64,000 nt of DNA from Nostoc sp. MG11 (GTDB taxonomy: Bacteria > Cyanobacteriota > Cyanobacteriia > Cyanobacteriales > Nostocaceae): positions 277,405 to 341,404 of the forward strand of contig NZ_JACXXN010000003.1 of assembly GCF_014904695.1 (NCBI RefSeq), read 5' to 3'. Below the pieces are notes generated by a model that was given only the letters and a program-made list of their open reading frames with translations, was not told the origin of the DNA and searched no databases. The translations under genes and the position numbers were made by a program. This document shows positions 18,503-26,706 of this stretch, one piece after another (position 1 is the stretch's first letter; the number at the start of each line of letters is the position of its first letter).

Positions 18503-19864
18503 ATGTTTATAGCTCTCAGTTCTCATATGCGTGCATTCAGCGCTCTGTGTTTTGTCAGCCTTCAGGTAAGCGCTTTTTTAACAACACCCATCCAACTTGT
18601 TGTTGCCCAGCCCTTGCCATCTCAAGGACAATCTCCAGGGCAACCCCCTTCACCTCCGCTAGGTGTTGAAGTTTTACCACCAGAGGTAAATGACGAAGTT
18701 TCCCCACAACTTAGCCGTTATCTCTTAGGTCCGGGGGATGTAATTGGCGTTGCACTTCAGCGTCCTCCTGGGCCCTACCGTTTAGGAATAGGAGATGTAA
18801 TTAGCGTTGCGGTTCAGCGCTTCCCGGATTTGAGTTTTCAAGCTGCTATTAATCCAGAAGGCAACATTGTGGTGCCGCTACTAGGAACCGTGTCTTTACA
18901 AGGTTTAACTTTAGAACAAGCACAAGCAAAAATCCGCTCTGGCTTAAATCGTTATGTAGTTGATCCAATCATAGTTTTATCACTAGCAGGGCAGCGTCCA
19001 GACTTTAGTTTTCAAGCCGCAATTAGTCCAGAGGGTAACATTGTAGTGCCGCAAGTAGGAATTGTGTCCTTACAAGGCTTGAGTTTAGAAGAAGCTCAAG
19101 AAAAAATTCGCTTAGGCTTAAGTCGCATTTTCGTTGATCCGATTGTGGTAGTATCTTTGACAGGAACGCGACCAGTTCAAGTCACCATTAGCGGGGAAGT
19201 ATTTAGACCAGGAATTTATCCTATTAATTCGGGAACACCTCGTGTTGCTGATGCCCTATTGATAGCTGGTGGTTCAACCTTGACCGCAGACCTGCGGCAA
19301 GTACAAGTACGTCGGAAGTTGATGGATGGTTCTGTAGTTTCACAAACTATTGACTTGTATGCAGCCTTGCAAAATGGTGGTTCACTACCTAATTTGCGTC
19401 TGCAAGATGGCGATGCGGTAAGCGTGCCACGTCGTGAAGTTGGGAATGATGATGGTTATGATCGCAATTTGGTAGCACGTTCATCTTTAGCCGTACCGCA
19501 GATTAGAGTCCGAGTTTTAAATTATGCTGCTGGAGGAATTGCTACACAAGCACTGCCTAATGGTAGTACATTTGTAGATGCTTTGGGAGGAATAAATCTC
19601 GATACAGCTAACCTCCGGGAAATTGCCTTGGTGCGCTTCGATCCTGAACGAGGCAAAGCTGTCACCCAGAAACTTGATGCTAAAAAAGCTCTCGGAGGTG
19701 ATGTGTCTCAAAACGTGCCGCTTCAAGATAATGATGTTATTGTTGTTGGTCGGAACCTCATCGCTAAAATTACTAATGCCATCAGTACAATTACTCAACC
19801 ATTCTTCAATATTCAGAGCTTTATCCGCTTCTTTGAATTCTTTACCGGTGGTGGGTCTGATTAG
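18503..19864 (+). CDS. Wza-like polysaccharide export protein with duplicated export domain
   Basis: A 453-residue secreted protein: signal peptide (hydrophobic core in FSALCFVSLQVSAFLTTPIQLVVA), a proline-rich linker, then two consecutive poly-export modules (INPEGNIVVPLLGTVSLQGLTLEQAQAKI and ISPEGNIVVPQVGIVSLQGLSLEEAQEKI), followed by SLBB-type segments (VTISGEVFRPGIYPI...GDAVSVPRRE and IRVRVLNYAAGG...NDVIVVGRN). The module duplication, also seen as two adjacent 'LGPGDVI'/'LGIGDVI' segments, is unusual. Probably an outer-membrane polysaccharide export channel or its periplasmic collar. The start could also be the ATG at 18527 (MRAFSALCF). Confidence 0.88.
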   Translation: MFIALSSHMRAFSALCFVSLQVSAFLTTPIQLVVAQPLPSQGQSPGQPPSPPLGVEVLPPEVNDEVSPQLSRYLLGPGDVIGVALQRPPGPYRLGIGDVISVAVQRFPDLSFQAAINPEGNIVVPLLGTVSLQGLTLEQAQAKIRSGLNRYVVDPIIVLSLAGQRPDFSFQAAISPEGNIVVPQVGIVSLQGLSLEEAQEKIRLGLSRIFVDPIVVVSLTGTRPVQVTISGEVFRPGIYPINSGTPRVADALLIAGGSTLTADLRQVQVRRKLMDGSVVSQTIDLYAALQNGGSLPNLRLQDGDAVSVPRREVGNDDGYDRNLVARSSLAVPQIRVRVLNYAAGGIATQALPNGSTFVDALGGINLDTANLREIALVRFDPERGKAVTQKLDAKKALGGDVSQNVPLQDNDVIVVGRNLIAKITNAISTITQPFFNIQSFIRFFEFFTGGGSD

Positions 19865-19984
19865 TTGTTCTAATCTCATTACTCCTTGTCGCTTGATAGG
19901 AGTGATGAGAAAGATGAAAGAGCAGGGAAAGCAGGGGAAGAGAGGAAATAACCACTGCTCAATTATTTTTAACCCTTGACTCTT

Positions 19985-20015
19985 AACAAATGACAAATGA
20001 CAAATGACTAACAAC
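19985..20015. repeat. Heptanucleotide (TGACAAA)n array between Wza- and Wzc-like genes
   Basis: Three TGACAAA units precede GACTAACAACTAATAAAC just before the Wzc-like start. Same family as at 2564, 7980 and 39853. Confidence 0.65.
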
Positions 20016-20032
20016 TAATAAACGCATCTGCC

Positions 20033-22207
20033 ATGACCCCACCAATTGTTAAACGCTATCTTATTGCTTTTGATAAGTACAAGTGGATTGGATTAGCTAG
20101 TTTTGGTTTAGTTGTAGCGGGGTCAATAGTGGTGGCTGTGCAACCAGAACCACCCGCTAGCTACGTAGCATCTGCCGCACTTACCTACACTGGGCCGCCA
20201 GTTTCTTTCTCTGCAACTGGAAGCGAAATCCAGCAGCAAGGGAAGGAATTGAACGAGCAAGTTTTGCTATCCGACCAGATAATTGAGGCTGTGGCAGCCA
20301 AGGTAAATGTTAAACCAACAAAGATCGGTACAAGTGTCGCTTTGACTGTACCTAAAAAAAATCCCAGGACTGGAGAATTAGAATCTACAATCCTGGAAAT
20401 GAAATATAAAGATACTGACGCCAAGCGAGCTACAGAGATATTGGTCGAATTGATGCAAGCAATGATCAAGTTGAGTGGTGATATTAATACTGGGCGATTA
20501 AAAGCGATTATTCAAAAAATTGACGAGCGCTTACCACAGGCTAAACGAGAACTACAAGTTGCTGAGCAGAAACTAGAACGGTACGATCGCGTAGAGCGAA
20601 CAGCAATATTGGCTGCTGAAAATGGTAGTTTACTCAACGGGGTTACTGCTAGCCAAAATCTACAACGGCAAATTCAATTAACTGTTTCTGGCGTCGATGC
20701 CCAAATTCGTAGTTTAGAAGGTAAGTTGGGTTTAACAGTTGGGCAAGCTTATGTTTCTTCTGCTTTAAGTGCTGATCCAATTATTGGCAACTTACGAGCG
20801 CAAATTTATCAAACTGAGGCGCAAATCGCCCTTTTCAGGAAAGATTTAAGACCTGAACATCCAAATATGATTCAGTTGCAGCGTCAAAAACAAGCTTCTG
20901 AGGAGTTACTGCAACAGCGTGCGGCTGAGGTATTGGGTGGTGGTGGTACGGCGGCTCCACTTCGGGGTGATATTGCAGGTATTCGCACCCAAAGCAGCTT
21001 AGATCCAGCGCGACAAGAACTAGCAAATCAGATGGTGGCTTTGCAGACTCAACGGGAGACGCTGCAACAACAACTAGCTCAGGAAATCCAACAAGAGGCG
21101 CGATTACGGCAAGAGTATTCTTTAATACCTAATAAGCAATTAGAGCGATCGCGCTTAGAACAAGAAGTTGCACTTAAAAAAGCCGTTTATGACCAAATGC
21201 AGACAAAACTCACTGATTCTAAGACCGCAGAGGCAGAAACCATCAGTAGCCTCAGCGTTGCCAGACTTCCCACCGTTACAGCCGACATTAAACCCCCTAA
21301 GAGCGTGCCTGTTACCCTAGGTGTTGGTGGTTTCCTGGGTTTGTTAGTTGGTGGTGGGGTGATATTCTTGCTGGGGTCACTGGAAGGTACTTACAAAACC
21401 AGGGAAGATATCCGCGAAAGCCTCAAGCAACGGGAAGTGGCACTGCTGGGAGAGTTACCGTTAATGCTAGTTGATGATTTGGATAAAGAAGCACTTCCAG
21501 TGGTACTTTCCCCGGATTCTCCTTATTCGGAATTTTACGAGAAGTTCCGCAGTAATTTGCGCCGGATTGGTGGTAGAGACTTGAAAGTGGTGCTGATTAC
21601 TAGCACAGATAGTCAAGAGGGTAAGACGGTAAGTGCTTATAATTTGGGCATCGCTTCTGCTCGTGCTGGCAAGAGAACCTTGATTATTGAAACAGATTTG
21701 CGATCGCCTTCCCATTGTGCATCCCTAAAAGTAACTGCTGACCCTGATGCCACTATTGAACCCCTACGTTATTACGCCAGCTTGAGTGAATGTATCCGTT
21801 TGGTTCCTGATGTAGAAAATTTATACATCATTCCCAGCCCTGGACCTGTACGTCAATCCGCGGCTATTCTTGAATCAAGCGAAATGCGACGACTAATGGA
21901 AGATGTCCGCGAACGTTATGATTTGGTCATTTTAGATACTAATCCCCTGAGCTTATCCAATGACCCTTTGTTAATCCAACCCTACAGCGATGGTATAGTG
22001 CTTGTGGCGCGACCAAACTTTACACAAGAAAATATGCTAGGTGAAGCTATTGATCAGTTGGTTGAATCTGAGTTAGGACTATTAGGAGCAATTATCAATG
22101 GTGCTGATATCACAGTAGCTATGCCCGAACCAATTTCACCACAAACCACTTCACCTCAAGCAGATACAGAAATTGAAGAAGTTTCAGCGGGCGTCACTAA
22201 AAACTAA
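20033..22207 (+). CDS. Wzc/GumC-like polysaccharide copolymerase with BY-kinase-like ATPase domain
   Basis: A 724-residue inner-membrane protein: N-terminal transmembrane segment (~18-35), a long periplasmic coiled-coil region (~150-400, e.g. RQELANQMVALQTQRETLQQQLAQEIQQEARLRQEY), a second membrane segment (PVTLGVGGFLGLLVGGGVIFLLG), and a cytoplasmic ATPase domain with Walker A STDSQEGKTVSAYNLG (~523-538), Walker A' TLIIETDLRSP and Walker B YDLVILDTNP. Unlike true tyrosine autokinases it has no C-terminal tyrosine cluster (the tail is PISPQTTSPQADTEIEEVSAGVTKN), so chain-length control by tyrosine phosphorylation is doubtful. It follows the Wza-like gene and presumably works with it. Confidence 0.92.
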   Translation: MTPPIVKRYLIAFDKYKWIGLASFGLVVAGSIVVAVQPEPPASYVASAALTYTGPPVSFSATGSEIQQQGKELNEQVLLSDQIIEAVAAKVNVKPTKIGTSVALTVPKKNPRTGELESTILEMKYKDTDAKRATEILVELMQAMIKLSGDINTGRLKAIIQKIDERLPQAKRELQVAEQKLERYDRVERTAILAAENGSLLNGVTASQNLQRQIQLTVSGVDAQIRSLEGKLGLTVGQAYVSSALSADPIIGNLRAQIYQTEAQIALFRKDLRPEHPNMIQLQRQKQASEELLQQRAAEVLGGGGTAAPLRGDIAGIRTQSSLDPARQELANQMVALQTQRETLQQQLAQEIQQEARLRQEYSLIPNKQLERSRLEQEVALKKAVYDQMQTKLTDSKTAEAETISSLSVARLPTVTADIKPPKSVPVTLGVGGFLGLLVGGGVIFLLGSLEGTYKTREDIRESLKQREVALLGELPLMLVDDLDKEALPVVLSPDSPYSEFYEKFRSNLRRIGGRDLKVVLITSTDSQEGKTVSAYNLGIASARAGKRTLIIETDLRSPSHCASLKVTADPDATIEPLRYYASLSECIRLVPDVENLYIIPSPGPVRQSAAILESSEMRRLMEDVRERYDLVILDTNPLSLSNDPLLIQPYSDGIVLVARPNFTQENMLGEAIDQLVESELGLLGAIINGADITVAMPEPISPQTTSPQADTEIEEVSAGVTKN

Positions 22208-22295
22208 GGGAATAAAGCATTGGGTACTAGAACATCGATTCAATAATCGCAAAAACCCGATTTCTTTTCGGTAAAACGACCAATTATCGTTGACT

Positions 22296-22324
22296 GTAGA
22301 GACGTTGCATTGCAACGTCTCTAC
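22296..22324. repeat. 29-bp perfect palindrome of the GTAGAGACGT family
   Basis: The half-site GTAGAGACGTTGCA is repeated as its exact complement with one central base. Related perfect palindromes occur at 33026-33053 and 49660-49688; all three are intergenic. Here it lies between the Wzc-like gene and the convergent rhomboid gene, where it may help end transcription. Confidence 0.85.
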
Positions 22325-22421
22325 GAAATAATCGGTTTTTCTCACCCCTATCTTGAATACTGAATCGGTGTTCTAGATACGGGAAAGCATTCAGTTCCTA
22401 GTTCCCTATGCCCCATTACCA

Positions 22422-23093
22422 TTAGTCGCGCTTAAAAAGCCCAAACAAAGGCCCGAGCATTATCCCGAAAACAAAACCGCCGATGTGCGCCCAGTAGGCT
22501 ACTCCACCTGTTTCCACGCTCATATTTGCGGCTGCTTGCAGGCTAGCAAAACCAGATATCACATTCTGCACAAAGAAAATCCCGATTATCACCAGTGCTG
22601 GAACGCTAATTGTAGTCACGAAAAAACCCAAGAAAATTAGGGTCATAACTCTAGCGTGAGGGAAGCGAATAATATATGCACCCAGAACCCCAGAAATAGC
22701 GCCACTTGCCCCCAAAGAAGGAATAGCAGAATTCATGCCAATAAACCATTGGCACGCGGCGGCTAAAGCACCACATGCCAAATAAAAAATCAGATATTTG
22801 ATATGACCTAAGCGGTCTTCAATATTGTTGCCAAAAACCCAGAGAAATATCATATTTGATATCAAGTGCCACCAACCACCGTGTAAAAATTGCGACGTAA
22901 TTAAAGTCGTCCATTCCCCAGCAAAGTTGGTGGTTAGCTCTCTTGGTACTACGGCATATAGCTGGAAAAACTGCTCTAATTGTTCATTGGGCAGACTCAC
23001 TTCGTGAAGGAAAACTAAAATGTTCATCCCGATCAACCCATAGGTGAAGTACGGGGTGATTCGCGTCGGATTTTCGTCGTAGAGGGGAAACAC
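22422..23093 (-). CDS. Rhomboid-family intramembrane serine protease (copy 1)
   Basis: A 223-residue membrane protein with the rhomboid core: QFLHGGWWHLISNMIFLWVFGNNIED, the nucleophile Ser130 in LGASGAISGVLGAY, and the partner His203 in AYWAHIGGFVFG. It has about six hydrophobic segments. It starts with GTG, preceded by AGGAAAAACACCT, an arrangement shared with its tandem paralogue upstream. Substrates are unknown. The two copies lie in the same direction 114 bases apart. Confidence 0.93.
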   Translation of the reverse strand: MFPLYDENPTRITPYFTYGLIGMNILVFLHEVSLPNEQLEQFFQLYAVVPRELTTNFAGEWTTLITSQFLHGGWWHLISNMIFLWVFGNNIEDRLGHIKYLIFYLACGALAAACQWFIGMNSAIPSLGASGAISGVLGAYIIRFPHARVMTLIFLGFFVTTISVPALVIIGIFFVQNVISGFASLQAAANMSVETGGVAYWAHIGGFVFGIMLGPLFGLFKRD

Positions 23094-23207
23094 AGGTGTT
23101 TTTCCTAATTATCAATTAACTGCAATATATCCTGTGTGGCTGGCAGTTGCGAAGTTTAGGTAATTTCACCTATGAAATATTGAAAGCCCTTATGATACTT
23201 TAGAGGG

Positions 23208-23927
23208 CTAACCGTACCAAGATTCTTCCTTAGATTTGTCGCTAAATAAACCTAACAGCGGGCCGAGAACTGCCCCAAAAATGAAACCACCTGCATGGGC
23301 CCAGTAAGCGATACCACCGCTTTCCATACCAATATTGGTAGGTGTTTCTAGACTAGCAAGTCCATAAAAAGATTGTTGGAGAAACCAGAATCCCAAAAAG
23401 AAATATGCTGGGACACGGAAGGTAGGGAAGAAAAACCCTAAAGGTACTACACCCATAACTTCGGCGTTAGGAAAGCGAAGAATATATGCTCCCATGACGC
23501 CAGCGATCGCACCACTTGCACCCAAAGAAGGAATGCTAGAATTCTGGGCAAAGTACCACTGGGTCAAGGATGCTAAAATACCACAATACAGATAGAAAAG
23601 CAAATATTTGGCATGGCCCAACTTATCTTCAACGTTGTTACCAAAAATCCAGAGGAACAACATATTACCACCTAGGTGCAACAAACCGCCATGTAAAAAC
23701 TGGGAGGTAATTAAGGTTGCCCATTCTGGCACTGGTTGATTGAGAGAGATGCCGCCAAAGCTTAAAGTGAGTTCTCGTGGCACTACGGCCGCAAGGTGCA
23801 AAAATCCATTTAATGCTTGCGGTGGAAGACTTGCTTCATAAAGAAAAGCGAGGACATTGGCAGCAATCAGTCCAAAAGTAACATAAGGCGTGATTGTTGT
23901 AGGATTATTATCTCTAATTGGAACCAC
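23208..23927 (-). CDS. Rhomboid-family intramembrane serine protease (copy 2)
   Basis: A 239-residue paralogue of the adjacent gene with the same catalytic features (QFLHGGLLHLGGNMLFLWIFGNN, PSLGASGAIAGVMGAYILRFP, AYWAHAGGFIFGAVLGPLLG). I place the start at the GTG at 23927: the protein then begins VVPIRDNNPTTITPY, aligned with the other copy's MFPLYDENPTRITPY, and both starts are preceded by AGGAAAA. The open frame continues 12 codons upstream without such support. Product of a tandem gene duplication. Confidence 0.92.
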   Translation of the reverse strand: MVPIRDNNPTTITPYVTFGLIAANVLAFLYEASLPPQALNGFLHLAAVVPRELTLSFGGISLNQPVPEWATLITSQFLHGGLLHLGGNMLFLWIFGNNVEDKLGHAKYLLFYLYCGILASLTQWYFAQNSSIPSLGASGAIAGVMGAYILRFPNAEVMGVVPLGFFFPTFRVPAYFFLGFWFLQQSFYGLASLETPTNIGMESGGIAYWAHAGGFIFGAVLGPLLGLFSDKSKEESWYG

Positions 23928-24096
23928 AGACGATTTTCCTGATTTTTGAGCAACTAGCCTCACAATACTGAATTTTGCAAGTAGTTTCTTCTACCTCTTG
24001 GACAAATTTGGATTTAGTCGTTGGTACTGGGTAAAATAATTTTATTGCACTGCTTTGGGTAAATTTGCCAAACAGTTGGATGGATGCATCGTACTA

Positions 24097-24693
24097 ATGA
24101 ATTGGCTAGCCCATTTGTTTTTGTCTGAACCAAATGTCGAAACTCGATTAGGTAATCTTCTTGCGGATATTGTAAAGGGGTCAGTTCGCCAGGAATTGAA
24201 CTTAAACATCCAGCGAGGAATTGCATGTCATCTAGTTATTGATAAGTTTACGGACAGCCACATAGTTGTTAAACGTAGCAAAGAGCGCATTGACTCAGAC
24301 TACCGACGATTTGCAGGAGTATTAGTAGATGTTTTTTACGACCACTTTCTGGCGAAGAATTGGTCTGATTATGCAAACGTATCTCTTGATGAGTTTACAG
24401 CAGAGATTTACAAGTCATTTCAAGCATATCAAGGTCAGCTACCCGTGGCAGTCAATGAGGTAATAACTCGTGTGGTAAATGAAGACTGGTTGGGAGCTTA
24501 CCGCAATTTAACTGGTGTAGAAAATACCTTAGAGAGGATATCAAAGCGGTTATCGATGCGCTTATCGCACAGATCCTTCTTGTTGACCGAGGCTATCACA
24601 GGACTTACAACCCACTACGATGAGTTTGAGCATGACTTTCAGGAGTTCTTCCCAGAATTGTGTTCTCATGTGCAGAATTGGTGTACTAGTTAA
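24097..24693 (+). CDS. ACP phosphodiesterase (DUF479)-like protein
   Basis: A 198-residue soluble protein starting MNWLAHLFLSEPNVETRLGNLLADIVKG, the typical AcpH N-terminus, with HLVIDKFTDSHIVVKRSKERI, RRFAGVLVDVFYDHFLAKNW in the middle and LLTEAITGLTTHYDEFEHDFQEFFP at the end. The conserved His and Asp residues fit the HD-like metal site of the enzyme that removes 4'-phosphopantetheine from acyl carrier protein. The ATG at 24097 is the family start; the frame extends to 24055 without support. Actual substrate unproven. Confidence 0.88.
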   Translation: MNWLAHLFLSEPNVETRLGNLLADIVKGSVRQELNLNIQRGIACHLVIDKFTDSHIVVKRSKERIDSDYRRFAGVLVDVFYDHFLAKNWSDYANVSLDEFTAEIYKSFQAYQGQLPVAVNEVITRVVNEDWLGAYRNLTGVENTLERISKRLSMRLSHRSFLLTEAITGLTTHYDEFEHDFQEFFPELCSHVQNWCTS

Positions 24694-24781
24694 CTCCCAA
24701 TTTTTCAAATCCAACTTTTTTAACTTAACTGTCTTCTCAACTGAGAGTATAAGCGCAAATCCCCAAAATTGGAGGCATTGC

Positions 24782-24964
24782 ATGGTACAACAACTAACAC
24801 CGGACATCGTACCAGATATTATCTACTCTGACAGTGACGGTCAACCAATGTCAGACAACACCAAACAATTTCGATGGATTGTCACTATTAAAGAAAACTT
24901 AGAAATCTTGTTTGCATCACAAGGTCATGTAAGATATTTCCATTTAGAGAAGAAAGCAGCTTGA
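24782..24964 (+). pseudogene. Truncated Uma2-family gene (5' fragment)
   Basis: A 60-residue frame with a good ribosome site (GGAGG 6 bases upstream) begins MVQQLTPDIVPDIIYSDSDGQP...NTKQFRWIVTIKENLEILFAS, which is the characteristic N-terminus of a large Nostoc Uma2 subgroup, but the rest of the domain is missing. After about residue 47 the sequence runs into the 3' end of the opposite-strand MEKHLA gene, giving an unrelated tail (GHVRYFHLEKKAA). It therefore looks like a gene cut off by a deletion or rearrangement. Confidence 0.7.
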
Positions 24965-25407
24965 CCGCAGTAGTGATTTTGCTTATCTAATACGTTCCAT
25001 AAGATAGTATCTTCTATGTAGAAGCGTTTACCATTACCAGAAATGCGGATACCGGAATAGTTGCTGATAAAGCCTTTGGTTGCTGCTTCTGCTAACAAGC
25101 GATCGCGTTCTTCCTGCACTACCTCTTCAGCCGATTTCCGAGAAGGCATCCTGATAAATTCTTCCCAAGAAAGCTCCCATAGTTCCAATGCTTTGCGATT
25201 GCCATAGTTGAAAATTGGATCTGATTCAATCCCGTGAGAAACTAATACAAAGGGTGCTTCAAATAGAGCTTGCGCTTTTTCCTGGGGGGAAGAAGCATTT
25301 ATATTCAGTAAAGAATCCCCTATCAAATGCTGAAAACTGCTCATTAAGCGTTGACTGTGGCGAATAATTGCCTCTTGCTGCCAAGGAAATTCGATAATGC
25401 TGGTCAT
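24925..25407 (-). CDS. MEKHLA-domain protein
   Basis: A 160-residue protein that covers essentially one MEKHLA (PAS-like) domain: IIRHSQRLMSSFQHLIGDSLL, APFVLVSHGIESDPIFNYGNRKALELWELSWEEFIRMPSRKSAE, then ERDRLLAEAATKGFISNYSGIRISGNGKRFYIEDTILWNVLD. The domain, first noted at the end of plant HD-ZIP III proteins, also occurs alone in cyanobacteria; it may sense a small ligand. The start MTSIIEFPWQQ at 25407 is preferred over the open extension to 25431. Its 3' end overlaps the Uma2 fragment on the other strand. Confidence 0.85.
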   Translation of the reverse strand: MTSIIEFPWQQEAIIRHSQRLMSSFQHLIGDSLLNINASSPQEKAQALFEAPFVLVSHGIESDPIFNYGNRKALELWELSWEEFIRMPSRKSAEEVVQEERDRLLAEAATKGFISNYSGIRISGNGKRFYIEDTILWNVLDKQNHYCGQAAFFSKWKYLT

Positions 25408-25526
25408 AGGAAGGTGAAAACATAATACCAAGAATTTAGTATGACAAAACTTGGCTCATAGGGATTGACTAGTTATCCGTAAGGCTGAAAATATGCTAGT
25501 TAAATGGATATTGGTTTGGCAAACTC

Positions 25527-26147
25527 ATGTTTTTATCCAATTCCCTAGAAAATCAATTTAAACGGTGGAATGAAATTATCTATAATCAGCCGAAAAATCC
25601 TAATGCTTACATTCGCCGAGGTATGGTAAACTTCCAACTTGCCAAGATTAATGAATCTATTCAAGATTTCGACATGGCAGAGCAACTAGATGCTAGTCTC
25701 AAACCTTACCTCTGGCAACGTGGTCTATCGTACTATTATGCAGAAAGATTTACTGAAGGCGCTCAACAGTTTGAGATCGATTTGATAGTGAACGCCCAAG
25801 ACGTAGAAGAAACTGTTTGGCGATATCTCTGCATAGCGCGTTTGACGAATGTAACAGAGGCACGTAATTCTCTATTAACTGTGAAAAATGACCCTAGACG
25901 TGTTATGCAGCGCGTGTATGATTTATATGCAGGGAATTGTACACCAGATGATGTTTTAACTGTTGGTCAATTAGAAGGGACAAAGGGAAATTTTTATAGT
26001 CATCTTTACTTAGGATTGTATTACGAAGCTGATAATAATCTTGATTTAGCTCAAGATTATACAGTTAAGGCTGCTGAGAACTATAAAATTGATGACTATA
26101 TGTGGTATCTGGCACAGGTACATAAAACTCTGCGAGGATGGTCTTGA
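25527..26147 (+). CDS. Tetratricopeptide-repeat protein
   Basis: A 206-residue soluble protein with two clear N-terminal TPR-like helices pairs (FKRWNEIIYNQPKNPNAYIRRGMVNFQLAKINESIQDFDMAEQLDASLKPYLWQRGLSYYYAERFTEGAQQFEIDL) and a C-terminal half of similar helical character (YSHLYLGLYYEADNNLDLAQDYTVKAAENY). No signal peptide. Such proteins act as adaptors; a specific role is not visible. Stands alone between the MEKHLA gene and pstS. Confidence 0.85.
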   Translation: MFLSNSLENQFKRWNEIIYNQPKNPNAYIRRGMVNFQLAKINESIQDFDMAEQLDASLKPYLWQRGLSYYYAERFTEGAQQFEIDLIVNAQDVEETVWRYLCIARLTNVTEARNSLLTVKNDPRRVMQRVYDLYAGNCTPDDVLTVGQLEGTKGNFYSHLYLGLYYEADNNLDLAQDYTVKAAENYKIDDYMWYLAQVHKTLRGWS

Positions 26148-26180
26148 TTTACTGAATAGTAAATAACGCTCATGGATTGG

Positions 26181-26245
26181 GCGATCGCACACTGTGTCAG
26201 AGTCGCTATTGTAGGCGATTATGCTCCTTATAAGTAGTATGTGCT
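26181..26245. repeat. 65-bp dispersed repeat, copy A
   Basis: Begins at a HIP1 octamer (GCGATCGCAC), continues with ACTGTGTCAGAGTCGCTA and ends AGTATGTGCT. Copy B at 28569-28632 matches at about 57 of 65 positions with one single-base gap. Confidence 0.75.
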
Positions 26246-26546
26246 AATCAGTAGTAGATTAGGCGATCGCTTCTAAAAGAAAACTTCCCAGTCGTGCCTC
26301 AACAGATAACCTAAGTCACCTAACGGTGAAGTTGTGCAGCAGCTAGTAACTTTAAACTCTCACCGATAACTTATGTTCTGTCCGCATCAACGCAGTGTTC
26401 GACTGCCGCTGCTACTACGCAGAATCGTTTATCCTTAAGTCAGGATAACTCAATTTTCTCCGGTAGAATCCAATGAGCGTTGTAATTCCTGATGATATCT
26501 TCTAATCAACCAAGATGCATGAATTTATCTCACGCAGAGACGCAGC

Positions 26547-26630
26547 GAAAAGTTCTGTAGGCGGAGAGAAGTCTGAGCGCCGGCGTCCGGTGATCAGAAC
26601 TTCGGAGTTTCCCAACCTAGGAAACTTTTC
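26547..26630. repeat. 84-bp nested palindromic element
   Basis: Imperfect terminal inverted repeats (GAAAAGTTCTGTAGG against the complement of CCTAGGAAACTTTTC) enclose a second pair (GAAGTCTGA / TCAGAACTTC). It interrupts a common cyanobacterial 'GCAGAGACGCAG' repeat, consistent with a small insertion. Confidence 0.55.
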
Positions 26631-26706
26631 AAGACAGAGGCGCAGAGAGTAAAAGTTTGAGATATCAAATCTTGAAATTTCATACTTCCATTCAGCAACG
26701 CCCTAA

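Larger units (their letters stand above)
26148..26706. other. 560-bp intergenic region rich in small repeats
   Basis: No gene. It contains copy A of a 65-bp dispersed repeat (26181-26245), several HIP1 octamers, and a nested palindrome (26547-26630) lying inside a 'CACGCAGAGACGCAG...GCAGAGGCGCAGAGAG' type repeat. Confidence 0.6.

Noticed and set aside
24562-24807. 81-codon minus-strand frame
   Set aside because: It is antisense to the ACP phosphodiesterase 3' end and the Uma2 fragment start, with no own signal.
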